NCBI GenBank assembly: GCA_036346225.1
Contig: JARFIW010001488.1
Span: 186,001 to 250,000 of the forward strand
Source: Platerodrilus igneus
Lineage: Eukaryota; Arthropoda; Insecta; Coleoptera; Lycidae
Direction: 5' to 3'
DNA length: 64,000 nt
Shown here piece by piece: positions 39,561-50,166 of this stretch; position 1 is the stretch's first letter; each line of letters begins with the position of its first letter. The notes under the pieces are model-generated. The model was not told where the DNA came from, searched no databases, and saw nothing but the letters and a program-made list of their open reading frames with translations. A program made the translations under genes and the position numbers.

Positions 39561-40748
39561 TTACTTAAAAAGCAAAATGCCCTCTTCCCTCCTGAACTTT
39601 CTGCTAAGCGCGTCTGCGTCAAAGAGCGACTCGTCAAGCGAGCCGCTTGGCCCGTGCCTTGCCCAGCCCACCACGTACACGGGCTTTCTTGCATTTCCGA
39701 TGATCTGGGAAAGGTCTGGCTGCTCGTACCCAATCGATGCAATGAGCGTGTCAAAGTCTCTCCTCGCTTCTTTTCCAGCCTCGTCTACAGTTGTGAGTCT
39801 CAGCTTCCCACCCTGCTCGTCCACCCGCCTTGGGCTCTCCCAAAACACAAACTCCATCTCTTTCTTTCTTGCCCTCGCTTCTCTGTTCTCTTCCTTCTTG
39901 CCTTCGCCTTCTTCTCGATCCTTTCTCTCCTCCGCTTCTCTCATTGATTTCCTCAGCATCCTTACCCGCCCATCTATTTTCCGGTCCACTAAGCTGGCGC
40001 CTGCCTTGGCCTCTTCTGCCTTGCCGCTATTCTCTCGAGTGCCTATGCCTGCGGCCGCCCTCTCTCTGCCATACTCCTCGAGCCATCTCTTTGCCTTCTC
40101 TCCGAATCTAAAAGAGGTCTCCGGCACAGAGAGAAGCTCCCTTAAAACAGGGTTTGTGAAAGAGGCCTCTCCGGGAGACCTCCGTCCTATCAGGCTCACC
40201 GACTCCACGTTCCATCTCTTCTCTCCTCTCCCTGCAGTCTTGTTTTCTGCGGGCCTCTCTCCCCCACCGCTGTGCACATCTCCCTTCAGAAGCAGCCGTG
40301 CTATGTCCAGAGACGCGTTTCCATTTCCAATAATCCCCACACGCCCCCTCAAGTTCACAGGCTGCGTGCCCGGCTTCGAGTTGACCCACTTTATAAAGTT
40401 GTCCCCAACAGCCACTTTATCTCCCCCAGGAATTGCAAGCCGCCTTGCCGGCCCTCCCCCAGTCGCAACAACTATCTTGTCGTAATTGCCCTCTATCTCT
40501 TCCAGCCGAACACTTCTCCCCACCTCCACGCCTCCATGGTACCTGATTCTCCTGTCCCTCAGGACTGCCTCGAGCCTCGGAATCATCCCGCGCGTCTCTG
40601 CCATGTCTGGAGCCACCCCGTACCTCAGCAGCCCAAGGGGCGCCTCTTCCTTCTCAAAGACGTCGATTCTCCCTGCAGGAACCCTCTCGAGGAAGTTCTT
40701 TGCAAAGTAAGCCCCTGCCGGCCCTGCGCCCACAAGACAAATCCTCAT
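39561..40748 (-). CDS. ARH1: NADPH:adrenodoxin/ferredoxin reductase (Arh1/FDXR)
   Basis: The 395-residue flavoprotein starts ICLVGAGPAGAYFAKNFL (FAD fold) and has LLRYGVAPDMAETRGMI, GNYDKIVVATGGG, IIGNGNASLDIARLLL (NADP fold) and a C-terminal IASIGYEQPDLSQI with VVGWARHGPSG. It feeds electrons to the ferredoxin used in Fe-S cluster assembly. In this setting a mitosomal location is likely, yet the coding start leaves no presequence. A Lys/Glu/Arg-rich insertion of about 40 residues (near 255-295) is unusual. It diverges from the next gene over 23 bp. Confidence 0.93.
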   Translation of the reverse strand: MRICLVGAGPAGAYFAKNFLERVPAGRIDVFEKEEAPLGLLRYGVAPDMAETRGMIPRLEAVLRDRRIRYHGGVEVGRSVRLEEIEGNYDKIVVATGGGPARRLAIPGGDKVAVGDNFIKWVNSKPGTQPVNLRGRVGIIGNGNASLDIARLLLKGDVHSGGGERPAENKTAGRGEKRWNVESVSLIGRRSPGEASFTNPVLRELLSVPETSFRFGEKAKRWLEEYGRERAAAGIGTRENSGKAEEAKAGASLVDRKIDGRVRMLRKSMREAEERKDREEGEGKKEENREARARKKEMEFVFWESPRRVDEQGGKLRLTTVDEAGKEARRDFDTLIASIGYEQPDLSQIIGNARKPVYVVGWARHGPSGSLDESLFDADALSRKFRREEGILLFK

Positions 40749-40771
40749 TTTTATTTTTCTCTCTCCTGCTC
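40749..40771. promoter_or_regulatory. 23 bp divergent intergenic region (ARH1/small membrane protein)
   Basis: The two ATGs are separated by TTTTATTTTTCTCTCTCCTG plus CTC. The TTTTATTTTT element is in sense orientation for the rightward gene; the reductase would have to use signals in its neighbour's coding region or the complement of this tract. Confidence 0.6.
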
Positions 40772-41068
40772 ATGGCTCTTCCCCCGGGATACACCTTCGA
40801 CATAGAAAACGAGAGGCGCGGAGAGTACCTTGGACTCTGCATCATGGCTCTCGGGGTGGCCTGGGGAGCTGTGTCCTCTCTGGGAATGCTTTTTCCTATT
40901 CCGTACATCTCATACGGCCTGATCCTCAAGTTCGCCTCCGCTCTTGTCTACACGGCCATCTACATCGAGTTTGTCATGATTCTATATCCGTGCATGTTCC
41001 TCGACGAAAGTGCCACTGTTATTCGCCAGGGATACAGCAGCGAGATAGAGTCGAAAAAGGAGCCTTGA
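40772..41068 (+). CDS. Small two-helix membrane protein, unknown
   Basis: The 98-residue protein starts MALPPGYTFDIENERRGEYL and has two long hydrophobic segments (about 20-45 and 50-72) and a polar C-terminus. Length and topology resemble small ER subunits, but no family could be assigned. The frame is intact and the gene fills a tight gap between two well-identified genes. Confidence 0.7.
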   Translation: MALPPGYTFDIENERRGEYLGLCIMALGVAWGAVSSLGMLFPIPYISYGLILKFASALVYTAIYIEFVMILYPCMFLDESATVIRQGYSSEIESKKEP

Positions 41069-41131
41069 GGCTGCCCAGCTCCACGTGTCGGGCTTCTTCA
41101 GACAAGCATAGGCAGAGTAAAGAACAAGTTT

Positions 41132-43968
41132 TTATTCCAGTTCCCTTTCCAGGTCAGCGAGATCTACTCCCCGCCTGCACTCCCTTTTGAGCGTCGAAGG
41201 GCTTTCTTCGCCTCCAGCATCGCCTTTGGATTCAGAGGGGCCCTCCACTTCCAGCCTGATCTCTTGCAGAGCGGCCTCCATAGACGCCTCTGTGCACTCT
41301 GTGCTTCCGTGTATGCGGTCTCTCTTCCCAAAGATCCTCAGGTCAGGGAGAGCTCTCTTTGCACGCTCAAGAAGGTCGGCAGCCCTTGGAGAGTATGCGT
41401 ACACGAACGCGCCCTCTCCGTCGTAGTAGCAGAGAATGCCCTGCCTTTTAGCTTTGGCCAGGGCATTGACAAGAGGAGAAAGATCTTTTCCTGCAGACCT
41501 GTACGACACCCCGCTGAAAAACGCCGGCCTGAACACAACAAACTCGCTTTGCATTCCCTCGAGCCTCCTGCACTCGCCCTCGATATACGCCTTCTTCTCC
41601 TCGCCCAGTTTCTTGACGGCCTTCTCGATCTTCTCTTTGAGCAGCTCTCTCTCCACGAGAGGAATGCCCTGAGACTCGCTTGCCCTCTTTGCTTCTCTAA
41701 CCTGCTCGCTGCTCTCGAGAGCCAGCGCAAACGCCCTGGCTGCCTTTTCCTCTGCCTCTCTGCCTTCTGCCTCGCTGACAGCAACTATCCTTCTCACTCC
41801 CCTGGAAATCCCGCTCTCAGACAGGATTCTCACCTTCCCGATGTCGCGCGTGTTCTCTAGATGGGTTCCCCCGCAGAGCTCCGAGGAATACTTCTCTGCA
41901 TCTCCGCACGCAAGCAGCTCGGAGGGGCTCTTCCCAATCGAGATGACTCTGACCGTCTCTGGGTAGTTCTCTTCCCTCATGTACCGGAGCCCCTTTATCT
42001 TCTGTGCTTTCTCCAGCGAAAGATTTTCTACAAAAACCTGCTTCCCGGGGGATGTGAGCTCTTCCATGATCTTTTCTATCTCTGCAACGCGCTTGGGGGA
42101 AAGAGGGCTCTGTGCCGTAAAGTCAAACCGCAGCTTGCTGCTGCTCACAAGGCTCCCACACTGCTTTGGGTCCTCTTCTCTAAGCACGCTCCACAGAGCG
42201 TAGTTCAGAATGTGTGTGGCTGTGTGGTTTATCGCCAGCTTCCTCCTTCTTCCCCTGTCTATCTCTGCGCGCACGCGCGGCCCCAGCCGTCCTTCCACTT
42301 CCCCGATGTGCAGCACAACCCTGTTGAAGCGCTGCGTGTCAACCACATCCATTTCTCCGACAGCGCGCCCGTCCTCGTAGAAGGTGAGCCTCCCGGAGTC
42401 TCCTTCCTGCCCTCCCGCCTCTCCGTAGAAGCAGGTCTTCTCCAGAACGATCCCCAGCGCGCCCTGGCCCACCTCGCACATCCCCAGGCGCACGGGCTCT
42501 CCAGGGATCTTTGTGCCCACGAGCCGAGAATCAACGGCAAACTCGCTGTACTTGGGCACGTCGTCTGTCACCTCTTCTCTGAGAGCAGAAAGATCGTTGG
42601 CGTCAAGAAATATCCTTCCTGCCGCCTGCTTTTCCCGCCGGCTGCTTTCCCGCGCCTCTCCTTCTCCTCCTCAAACCCCTTCCTGTCTACCTCAACGCCC
42701 TCCTTCTCGCAGATCACCTCAGTCAGGTCCGCTGGAAACCCGTACCTGTCGTAAAGAACAAAGAGCTCTGCCCCGCTTATCTTCCGCCTGCTGCCTCTGG
42801 CGCTGCCAATGCTTTCCATCAGGATCTGGACTCCCTTCGCAATGGTTTTTGAGAACTGCTCCTCCTCCTTCCTTACGACCTCCAAGATCCTCTCTTTCTT
42901 TTCCTCTGTGGGGTACACGTCTCGGAACCTGTCCACCGAGAGAGAAACCAGCTCGAGAAGAAGGCCTGGAGCCTGCTTCATGTAAAGGTGCTGGAACCCA
43001 AGGGCTCTTCGGAGGATTCTCCTCACCACGTATCCCCTTCCGTCTCTCGAGGGCATGCATCCGTCCATCAGGGAAATGGCAAGGGTGCGGCTGTGGTCTG
43101 CGATCACCCGGTAAGCCACATCCACGCTCCCGCCCTCGTCTGTGTACTCGGGGCAGCCCATCCGCTCCCGAATGCGCCCAAAAAGCTCTGAAAACGCCTC
43201 CGTCTGGTAGTTGCTCTTCTTTCCCTCCAGGATGCTCAGCACCCGCTCGAGGCCCATTCCCGTGTCCACGTGCTTCCTGGGCAGAGCGCGCAGCGCCCCA
43301 GACGCTTCCCGGTTGTACTGGATGAACACAAGGTTCCAGATCTCGAGGACATCCGGGTCGTCCTGGTTCACAACTGCAGACGCATTTCTCCCGCCCACCC
43401 TGTCGTAGTGTATTTCTGTGCACGGCCCACACGGCCCGGTGCTCCCCATCTCCCAGAAGTTCTCCTTTGCCCCGAACGGAAGGATCTTCTCCTCTGGCAG
43501 GTACTCTGCCCAAATCCGCTTTGTCTCCATGTCGGGATCCACGCCCTGCGCGCTGCAGCCCTGGAAGTACGAAACATATATTCTCTCTGGGTCTAGGCCC
43601 AGCCTTCCAGTCAGGAACTCCCACGCCATGTCTATGGCCTCCCTCTTGAAGTAGTCGCCGAAGCTCCAGTTTCCGAGCATCTCGAAAAACGTGTGGTGGT
43701 AGTTGTCCTTCCCCACGTCGTCCAGGTCGTTGTGCTTGCCTCCTGCCCTGAGGCACTTCTGGTAGTTGCACGCCCTCCTGACCCGCCCAAACTCGCTTTC
43801 TGTGCCCGCAAGCCCCAGGAACTTCTTCTTGAACTGCACCATCCCGCTGTTCGTGAAGAGAAGCGTGTCGTCCTCGTACGGAACCACAGAGGACGCCTTC
43901 CAGTGCACGTGCGCCTTCTCCTCGAAATACCCTACAAACTCTCTCCTAAGGCGGTCTGCTGTCCACAT
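41132..43968 (-). CDS. ALA1: Alanyl-tRNA synthetase, one frame break
   Basis: The class II synthetase is complete: RLRREFVGYFEEKAHVHWK, LFTNSGMVQFK, CNYQKCLRAGGKHNDLDDVG, HHTFFEMLGNWSFGDYFK, the RDGRGYVVRRILRRAL block, then an editing domain with the metal motif NHTATHILNYAL and CGGTHLENT. The break at 42640-42660 falls between the catalytic and editing parts; adding one base gives ESSRREKQAAGRIFLDAND. About 945 aa, normal. The stop codon is embedded in GAATAAAA. Confidence 0.97.
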
Positions 43969-43996
43969 CCGAAAATATTTTTTGGTGCGCTTTATT

Positions 43997-46621
43997 TTAC
44001 TTCTTGAAGCGCTTGTTGGACCTTGCGCGCACTCTTTCGCGCTCCCTGCTCTGCGCCTCTCTCTTCCTTATTTCTATCCTCCCCTCCTTCCCCACAAAGA
44101 CATCTGTGTCTTCTTTCTCTCCCCTGCGAGCCCTTGCCTTCTCAAGAAGGGTCTTCTGATATGCGCTGAGGTACTCGCTGATGTCCCTGTCCTCAGAGAC
44201 TCGCCTGAAGAGGGCACTCATGTTGTCCCTCAGCTTGCTGTGCCCATCCACGGGAATGTGCTCCAGGACTGCAAAGGCCCGCTCTGCATAGATGCTGAAG
44301 TGGGGAGAGTCCACCAGCAGAACAGCCATGAAGCCAATCACCGCCTTCCCGACCTCGTGCGTCTTCTTTGGGGTTTCCGCAAGCTCGATGAGCGAAAAAA
44401 CTGCTTCCACAGCCTCGGGGACAACTTTCTCCCGTCCTGCATATATCAGGGCCGTGGCCATGTGTATAGACCCGCTAATAAAGGACTCCTTCTTTGCGAG
44501 AAGCCCCGCGGCAAGCATATGGAAAATAGCGCAGATTTTCTCTGGAGAGTACCTTCCTGCCATCTCAGTGATAATGTCGTATCCCAGGCGCCTGTTCTTT
44601 CCCCCCTCGATCTTCAGGAGCACAACCAGCTCGGGCACGAGCTTACAGAGAAACTCTTCGTCCTCCTTCCCGAGCCGCACCATGAGCATGTACATGATTT
44701 GCGCGCGGTAGTGTCTGTTGCACGGACTGAGCACTTCCTTTGTGCTCTCGCTCGCCATGAGCTTGAAGAGAGCCTCTTCTCCATACCCCTCTCCAACAAG
44801 GGCTGTGAGCAGCTTGTACGCCATCTTCTGCATCTTGATCTTCGTGGAAAGCGTGTGACTGAGAATGGCTCCAATTGCCTCTGTGCTGCCAAGCAGATCG
44901 CGTGCAAACAGCTGGAGAATAGGCCCGTGTGCAAGAAACCCCCGCTGCAGGAGAGCCCTGCTCTTCTCCTCTGCATCCGCGCCTGCCCTGCCCTCTGGAT
45001 CGAAAGACAGGTCGACAAGCGTCTGGACATACCCTAGCCTCCACTGGCTGTCGAGGATTTTGATCATGGATGACAGCCCACCTCTTTCCACGGCGTCCTG
45101 TGTCTTTGCGTAGTGGGACGCGAGCGACTTGAAAAGCGTTTCTCGCTGTCTGAGCAGAGAGAGCAGCTCCGCATTCCCCGCCTCAAGCGCGGCCTCCACG
45201 AGGACCTCCAGCCCATGCGCCAGCGCCCTCCGCACCTCCCTGTCGTGAATGAACTTCTCTCCCTCGTCAAGAACCTTCCCAAGCATCTGTCTCCTGTCGG
45301 TCATCTTTCTGCAAAACGAGGGAAAGCATTTCCAGATGGCCTCATAGTCCTTCCTGCGGGCTGCGCTGACCCGAATCTTTCTTGCCTCAGAGAGAAACCT
45401 GTCGTGGAAGTACCCCATGTCTGAGGAGTGCACAGAAGACCGCATCATGGGCAGCCAGAAGAGAAACTCCTTCTCCTTGACCATCTTCATAAACTTTTCC
45501 GGGCCTATGTCCCCAAGAATGAGCTCAACCTCCTTTTCGAGGTGGATGTCTTTCTCGCCGCGGCTCTTGTGGCAGCTGTACGCGAGCAGGGAAGCCAGCT
45601 TTTTGAAGTACGGGAACGTCTTTCCGCGCACCGCAGAGAGAAGCCTCTTCACTTCTTCGTGCTCCTCGACGGTCATTCCCCGCTCCAAGGCTGCTTTCAC
45701 GCACTCTGTGATTCTTTTCTCTGCCTCGCTGCCTTCTGATCCGAGCACAAACTCAGATTCTTGCTTTGCCTCTCGCGTGATGCTTTCTCTGAGGAGGAGA
45801 GTGTAGTATGCAAGCAGCGGAATGAAGAGGGGCTCTTCCTTTGCGAGCAGCTGCCTCTCTGCAAAGGCGTTCGCGAGGAAAAGCCCCCCCTCGAGGGAAA
45901 GGAACTCCTTGTGCGAGGAAAAGTACCCTGCCAGAAAATGGAGCATGGAAGACACCGCTCTGTCTTCTCCGCTCTCGACCACAATCCTAGCCAGCTTTTC
46001 GAGGCTGGCGCTCTTGCCCATCTCAAAAACTTCTTTCTGGAAGTTGCTTAGGACAGAAATGTACTTTGTGTGGCTGGCCACACTTGCGCTCATTCCGTGC
46101 TCTGCAACAGAGAACAGCTTCTCGAACGAGGCAGAGCCTCCTCTTTGGCGCTCGTCTTCAAATATCCTCCGCATTGCAGGAACGGCCTTTTTCCGTATCT
46201 TCGGAGAGTCATTGAGGAGGAGATTCATCACAAAACCGACATACTCTGTGTCTTGCAGTACCTCCCCGTACCCACACTTCAGCAAAAGCGTGTAAAAGGC
46301 CTTCTCTTCTGCCAGCGCCTGCTCTGGGCACTCTCTGCTGCACCTGAATAACATCTCCTTCACCTGCAGAGCGTCTTCCCTGATTTCTTCCGGAGACTCT
46401 CTGCCCAGTATCTCTACCAGCTCGCGCACATAGTTCCCATCCCTCTGCATCGAGGCCTCAAGAACAGACAGCGCCCCTCTCCACATGTTTTCTCTGTCTG
46501 TCTCTTTCCCAGATGCTTCGAGCACATCCCTGATTTTCTTCTCCACAAGCACAAGCTTCTTTCCCGAAATGCCAGTGCTTTTCTCGCTGCACGCACGCTC
46601 GTTCTTCTCTGCTTGCCCCAT
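43997..46621 (-). CDS. RRP12: Ribosome-biogenesis protein RRP12
   Basis: The 874-residue HEAT/ARM-repeat protein contains FLFWLPMMRSSVHSSDMGYF (the NUC173 region), NRRLGYDIITEMAGRYS and SFISGSIHMATALIYAGREK, blocks characteristic of Rrp12. It also has the usual highly basic C-terminus (RERERVRARSNKRFKK). Rrp12 exports pre-40S and pre-60S particles and associates with 90S. Shorter than yeast Rrp12 (about 1230 aa). Frame intact over 2.6 kb. Confidence 0.85.
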   Translation of the reverse strand: MGQAEKNERACSEKSTGISGKKLVLVEKKIRDVLEASGKETDRENMWRGALSVLEASMQRDGNYVRELVEILGRESPEEIREDALQVKEMLFRCSRECPEQALAEEKAFYTLLLKCGYGEVLQDTEYVGFVMNLLLNDSPKIRKKAVPAMRRIFEDERQRGGSASFEKLFSVAEHGMSASVASHTKYISVLSNFQKEVFEMGKSASLEKLARIVVESGEDRAVSSMLHFLAGYFSSHKEFLSLEGGLFLANAFAERQLLAKEEPLFIPLLAYYTLLLRESITREAKQESEFVLGSEGSEAEKRITECVKAALERGMTVEEHEEVKRLLSAVRGKTFPYFKKLASLLAYSCHKSRGEKDIHLEKEVELILGDIGPEKFMKMVKEKEFLFWLPMMRSSVHSSDMGYFHDRFLSEARKIRVSAARRKDYEAIWKCFPSFCRKMTDRRQMLGKVLDEGEKFIHDREVRRALAHGLEVLVEAALEAGNAELLSLLRQRETLFKSLASHYAKTQDAVERGGLSSMIKILDSQWRLGYVQTLVDLSFDPEGRAGADAEEKSRALLQRGFLAHGPILQLFARDLLGSTEAIGAILSHTLSTKIKMQKMAYKLLTALVGEGYGEEALFKLMASESTKEVLSPCNRHYRAQIMYMLMVRLGKEDEEFLCKLVPELVVLLKIEGGKNRRLGYDIITEMAGRYSPEKICAIFHMLAAGLLAKKESFISGSIHMATALIYAGREKVVPEAVEAVFSLIELAETPKKTHEVGKAVIGFMAVLLVDSPHFSIYAERAFAVLEHIPVDGHSKLRDNMSALFRRVSEDRDISEYLSAYQKTLLEKARARRGEKEDTDVFVGKEGRIEIRKREAQSRERERVRARSNKRFKK

Positions 46622-46657
46622 CGAAATTTTTTATTCTCGCCTTTGGTTATTTTCTTC

Positions 46658-47481
46658 ATGAGGGCTTCCCACCCACTCTCTGCAGCCCTTGCAGCAGCTG
46701 CCATAAAGTGGATGCACTCCTCGTCGTTCATACAGCTCAACTGGGAGGTCCTTGTCTCCTCCGAGAAGCAGGAGCTTTTTGCGAAGGCTGTGAGGCGCGT
46801 CGCCAGCTCGCCGATCTCTGCTGCCGCGCGCGCTGCCGGGGCGTGGAAAAAGGCTTTCTGCATGCACATTCTCGGCAGCTTTGGTCTCATTCTAGCCTTG
46901 CTGGCCAGGGGCCTCCGCCTCCTCATGGGCAGGACCCTCTGCTTCATTTCTTTGTCTCCACAAGAAAGCAGTTTCTCTCCTCGCTCTTCGCGCTATCAAA
47001 AGTGCTGCTGCTTGCGTTTGCTCTTGCTGCCAATCCGTACGCAAGCCACTCTGTTTGCTGGGTGAGCCTCACGCACCTCGACCTTTCGTCTCTTGTTCTT
47101 TCCACGGCCAACAACAGGAACACGCTTGGCTTTCTCTACAACACGTATCGATCCTATCTTGTTCTGAAAGAGGCGCCTTTTCTGTTCACGCCTGCATTCG
47201 TGCTCAAGATCTTTGCATACGGAATTCTGCTCACAAACACTGTTGCAGCAGCTCTTGCCTGGCTCCTAACGGGAAGCAGAAAGAGCTCTCTCTGCGGAAT
47301 GAGCGGGCTTGTCTGCACCCTCATCCTCTTTGTACACAGAGACATCTACTCTCTCCCGCATGCATACGCCTCCCTGCTCAAATACCTTTTTCTCTACGCC
47401 TTTACGTTTCTCGAGCGCAGGGATCTCTATCTCATTTTCTCGAGCATTCTTGTGTTCACGGCCCTGACGCTCAACGGATAG
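46658..47481 (+). CDS. Orphan membrane protein, one frame break
   Basis: Starting at ATG 46658, the first 95 residues (MRASHPLSAALAAAAIKWMH ...) include one hydrophobic helix. The frame then changes near 46950 and continues with about five hydrophobic segments, including VLLLAFALAANPYASHS, LVCTLILFVHRD and LYLIFSSILVFTALTLNG. Total length is about 272 aa. No family was recognised. It diverges from RRP12 over 36 bp containing TTTTTTATTCTC. Confidence 0.6.
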
Positions 47482-47581
47482 CGAGAGCCCGCAGCTGGCC
47501 CGCTGCGAAAAATGCTCGCGCACCCTGCAATATATTTTTACTTTCACCGGGTATTAAGCAAGGCTGGAAAAGAGAATTTTT

Positions 47582-48718
47582 ATGAAGGCGTCGTCAGTTA
47601 GAACGGCCATTGGGTTTGCAGCCATCCTCTTTGTCGCAACCCTGATTTTCTACGTGCTTTATTCACAGAGAAAGAAGGACGGGCTTGGGGCCATGCAGCT
47701 CCGGCAGAGCAGGAGGCAGCCCCAGGAGATGCTTGAAGAAATTTTTCTGGGAGACCAGTGGAAAACTGCCGACGTGCTTGACCTGAGCGAGCTTGAAATG
47801 AACGAGCTTGACACGCGGATCATGGAGAACAAGGTTGTCCACACGCTGATCCTCTCGCACAACATACTGCAGGCTCTTCTGGAGGAGATCGGCGACATGC
47901 ACAGCCTGAAAAAGCTCGACCTGCAAGCCAACGACCTGTCTGCCCTCCCGGAGGGCTTTGTAAGGCTCAAGGGCCTGCAAGCGCTCAACCTCTCGAACAA
48001 CCGCAAAATGCGGGGAATTCCCGAGCAGCTCAGGTGCTTGCGGGCCCTGGAGGAGCTGCGGATGGCGAACTGCGGGATCTCTGCCATCCCGAACTACATC
48101 GAAGAAATGTCCTCCCTCCTGAAGCTGGACCTTTCCTGGAACCCGATCTCCACCATTTCCAGCAGCATTTCGAAGCTGCGGTACCTCGAGGAGATTGACT
48201 TTTCCTACTGCAAACTTGCCTGCTTTCCGGGGGAACTCTCGCTCATCGAAAACGTGGAGGTCCTGTACCTCCAGGGAAACCAATTTGTAAAGATATGCAC
48301 CTCGATCAGGAAGATGGCCAGCCTCCTGGTCCTAAACATTTCCTACAACAGGCTCACGTCCCTGCCCTCGCTCTCGGCCCTGCGCTTTCTCCAGGAGCTG
48401 GACCTGAGCGGAAATCCTTTCACCACCTTCCCAGCCGAGGTGGTGGACATAGAGGCGCTCGAGGTCCTCAAGATGAACGCAACCATGATAGAAACCATTC
48501 CTGCGTGCATCAAGGGGCTGCGGTGCCTGCGGGTGCTCAAGCTGGACCACTGCAAAAACCTGAGGCATCTTCCGGTCGAGATCCTCGAGATGGAGAGCCT
48601 GGAAATCGTGCACTTGAGGGGGTCTATTCTCGAGGAGTACGGGAACGGGGTAGACACAATTGGGAGGAAGGAGCTTGTGAAGCACGGACGGAGATACAAC
48701 GTGGAGATAATCACATAG
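47582..48718 (+). CDS. Membrane-anchored leucine-rich-repeat protein
   Basis: The 378-residue protein has one N-terminal hydrophobic segment (about 9-27, TAIGFAAILFVATLIFYVLY) followed by RKK and then about 12 LRRs from residue 62 to 365. These are of the typical LxxLxLxxNxLxxLP type, e.g. LKKLDLQANDLSALPEGF and LQELDLSGNPFTTFPAEV. The positive cluster after the helix suggests the LRR domain faces the cytosol. LRRs of this kind (RAS-binding/SHOC2-like) mediate protein contacts; the partner is unknown. Frame intact. TATATTTTTACTTTC occurs about 50 bp upstream. Confidence 0.85.
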   Translation: MKASSVRTAIGFAAILFVATLIFYVLYSQRKKDGLGAMQLRQSRRQPQEMLEEIFLGDQWKTADVLDLSELEMNELDTRIMENKVVHTLILSHNILQALLEEIGDMHSLKKLDLQANDLSALPEGFVRLKGLQALNLSNNRKMRGIPEQLRCLRALEELRMANCGISAIPNYIEEMSSLLKLDLSWNPISTISSSISKLRYLEEIDFSYCKLACFPGELSLIENVEVLYLQGNQFVKICTSIRKMASLLVLNISYNRLTSLPSLSALRFLQELDLSGNPFTTFPAEVVDIEALEVLKMNATMIETIPACIKGLRCLRVLKLDHCKNLRHLPVEILEMESLEIVHLRGSILEEYGNGVDTIGRKELVKHGRRYNVEIIT

Positions 48719-48765
48719 GCCTGCCGGTAGCACCGCATAGCTGCCACCGCACGGGCGCGCGGGAT

Positions 48766-50166
48766 TTATTCGTAGAGCTCTTTCAGGCGCTGCACAAGCT
48801 CCATCTTGTCTTTCTCTGGATCCAGCGAGTGCACTATGCATATGACTGCCGAGTCTTCCAACACTTCCCGGATTCTTTCCTTTGGGACGTCGACCAGGCC
48901 CTCCAGCTCCTTGCATCTTAGCGGAGGAGGCATGTCCCAGCATCCGAGGAGCTGCTTGTCGCGAACATCTGCATATACTGTCCAGAGAGCAGCTGCCTTC
49001 TCTGGGGGCCCGTTGACCTTTAGGCAGAGAAAAAGCACAAGAACAGCAAGCGGGAAGCCCTCCTTGGACGCCCGTATTACTTTCACCAGATGTGCTCTGT
49101 ACTGCAGGGGATCATTTTCCTTCTCCTTTCCATCCTCGAAAAACCTCCTGATCTGCGCCACTCCTCTCTCAACACACTCAATCCTCTTCTTTTCGTCGTT
49201 GGTCCACTTCAAATGGTTTGCGACAATAAACACGTTTTGGTAGCTCTTGCCCTGGACTGCGCCCATGGTTGCACACAAGATGGAGTACAGGGCCACAAGG
49301 GGGTCTTCAAGCGTTTTTTTGTCGGGCCACGGATTGTCCTTTCCCAGGAGGACGTGGTGCTCCTCAATGTATGCAAGAGCACTCCTCTGCTGGAGGGGGC
49401 TCACTCTGAATATGGCCTGCGCTATTCTGTACTTGACAATTGGCTCAAAGGCCCTTCTGTATCCGCTTTGCTTGATAATCTTCCGCACCTCGCTTCCAAT
49501 TCTCTCCCTGCTGACGGTCTGCTCCATCCTTGCAACAAGCTCTGGGTTCTCGAGGGCCGTGAATATCTCCTCGACTATCGCGAAGTTGTACTTTGCGCTG
49601 AACCTGAGTGTCCGAAGAATCCGCAAAGGGTCGTCGAGGAATGTCTGCTGTGGAGGGAGCGGCGTTCTTATGACACGGTTCCTAATGTCTTCCACTCCCC
49701 TCCCTGTGTAGTCCTCAACCTCCTGTGTCTTTATGTTGTAGAAGAGGGCGTTGATCGTGAGATCTCTCCGCTCTGCGTCTTCCTGCGGAGTCCCTACAGC
49801 GACGGAGGGAATACGGGTCTGTGCGTACTTTTCTGTCCTGAGAGACACAAAGTCCACTGCGTAGCCATGGAACTTCATCGAAGCTGTCTCCAGGTGCTTG
49901 GACTTCTCGTGGTTGAGGGGAATCAGGTAGAATCCGTGCACGTCTTCTCTATGCTTCTTCAGGTACTCCAGGAACCCGCGCGCAAAGGAGGCGCCGCTGA
50001 CAGCGTCTATGGCAATGTCCACGTCTCCGCACTCGTCTCCCATCAGCTTATCCCTGACCCAGCCCCCCGCAACGCGGAGCGTAACCTCCTTCTCCTGGAG
50101 GCTGTTGTAATGCATCAGCTCTGCAAAGAGCCTCTGCTCTGTCTCGTTCAGGACGATCTCGTGCAT
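48766..50166 (-). CDS. CCA1: CCA-adding tRNA nucleotidyltransferase
   Basis: The enzyme adds CCA to tRNA 3' ends, needed here because the two tRNA genes do not encode it. The class II motifs are clear: RVAGGWVRDKLMGDECGDVD (metal-binding DVD), GTPQEDAERRDLTINALFYN and DDPLRILRTLRFSAKYNF. The ATG at 50166 (MHEIVLNETEQ) is chosen; an upstream in-frame ATG would add 51 residues with no family match. About 466 aa. The stop is embedded in GAATAAAT. Confidence 0.95.
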   Translation of the reverse strand: MHEIVLNETEQRLFAELMHYNSLQEKEVTLRVAGGWVRDKLMGDECGDVDIAIDAVSGASFARGFLEYLKKHREDVHGFYLIPLNHEKSKHLETASMKFHGYAVDFVSLRTEKYAQTRIPSVAVGTPQEDAERRDLTINALFYNIKTQEVEDYTGRGVEDIRNRVIRTPLPPQQTFLDDPLRILRTLRFSAKYNFAIVEEIFTALENPELVARMEQTVSRERIGSEVRKIIKQSGYRRAFEPIVKYRIAQAIFRVSPLQQRSALAYIEEHHVLLGKDNPWPDKKTLEDPLVALYSILCATMGAVQGKSYQNVFIVANHLKWTNDEKKRIECVERGVAQIRRFFEDGKEKENDPLQYRAHLVKVIRASKEGFPLAVLVLFLCLKVNGPPEKAAALWTVYADVRDKQLLGCWDMPPPLRCKELEGLVDVPKERIREVLEDSAVICIVHSLDPEKDKMELVQRLKELYE

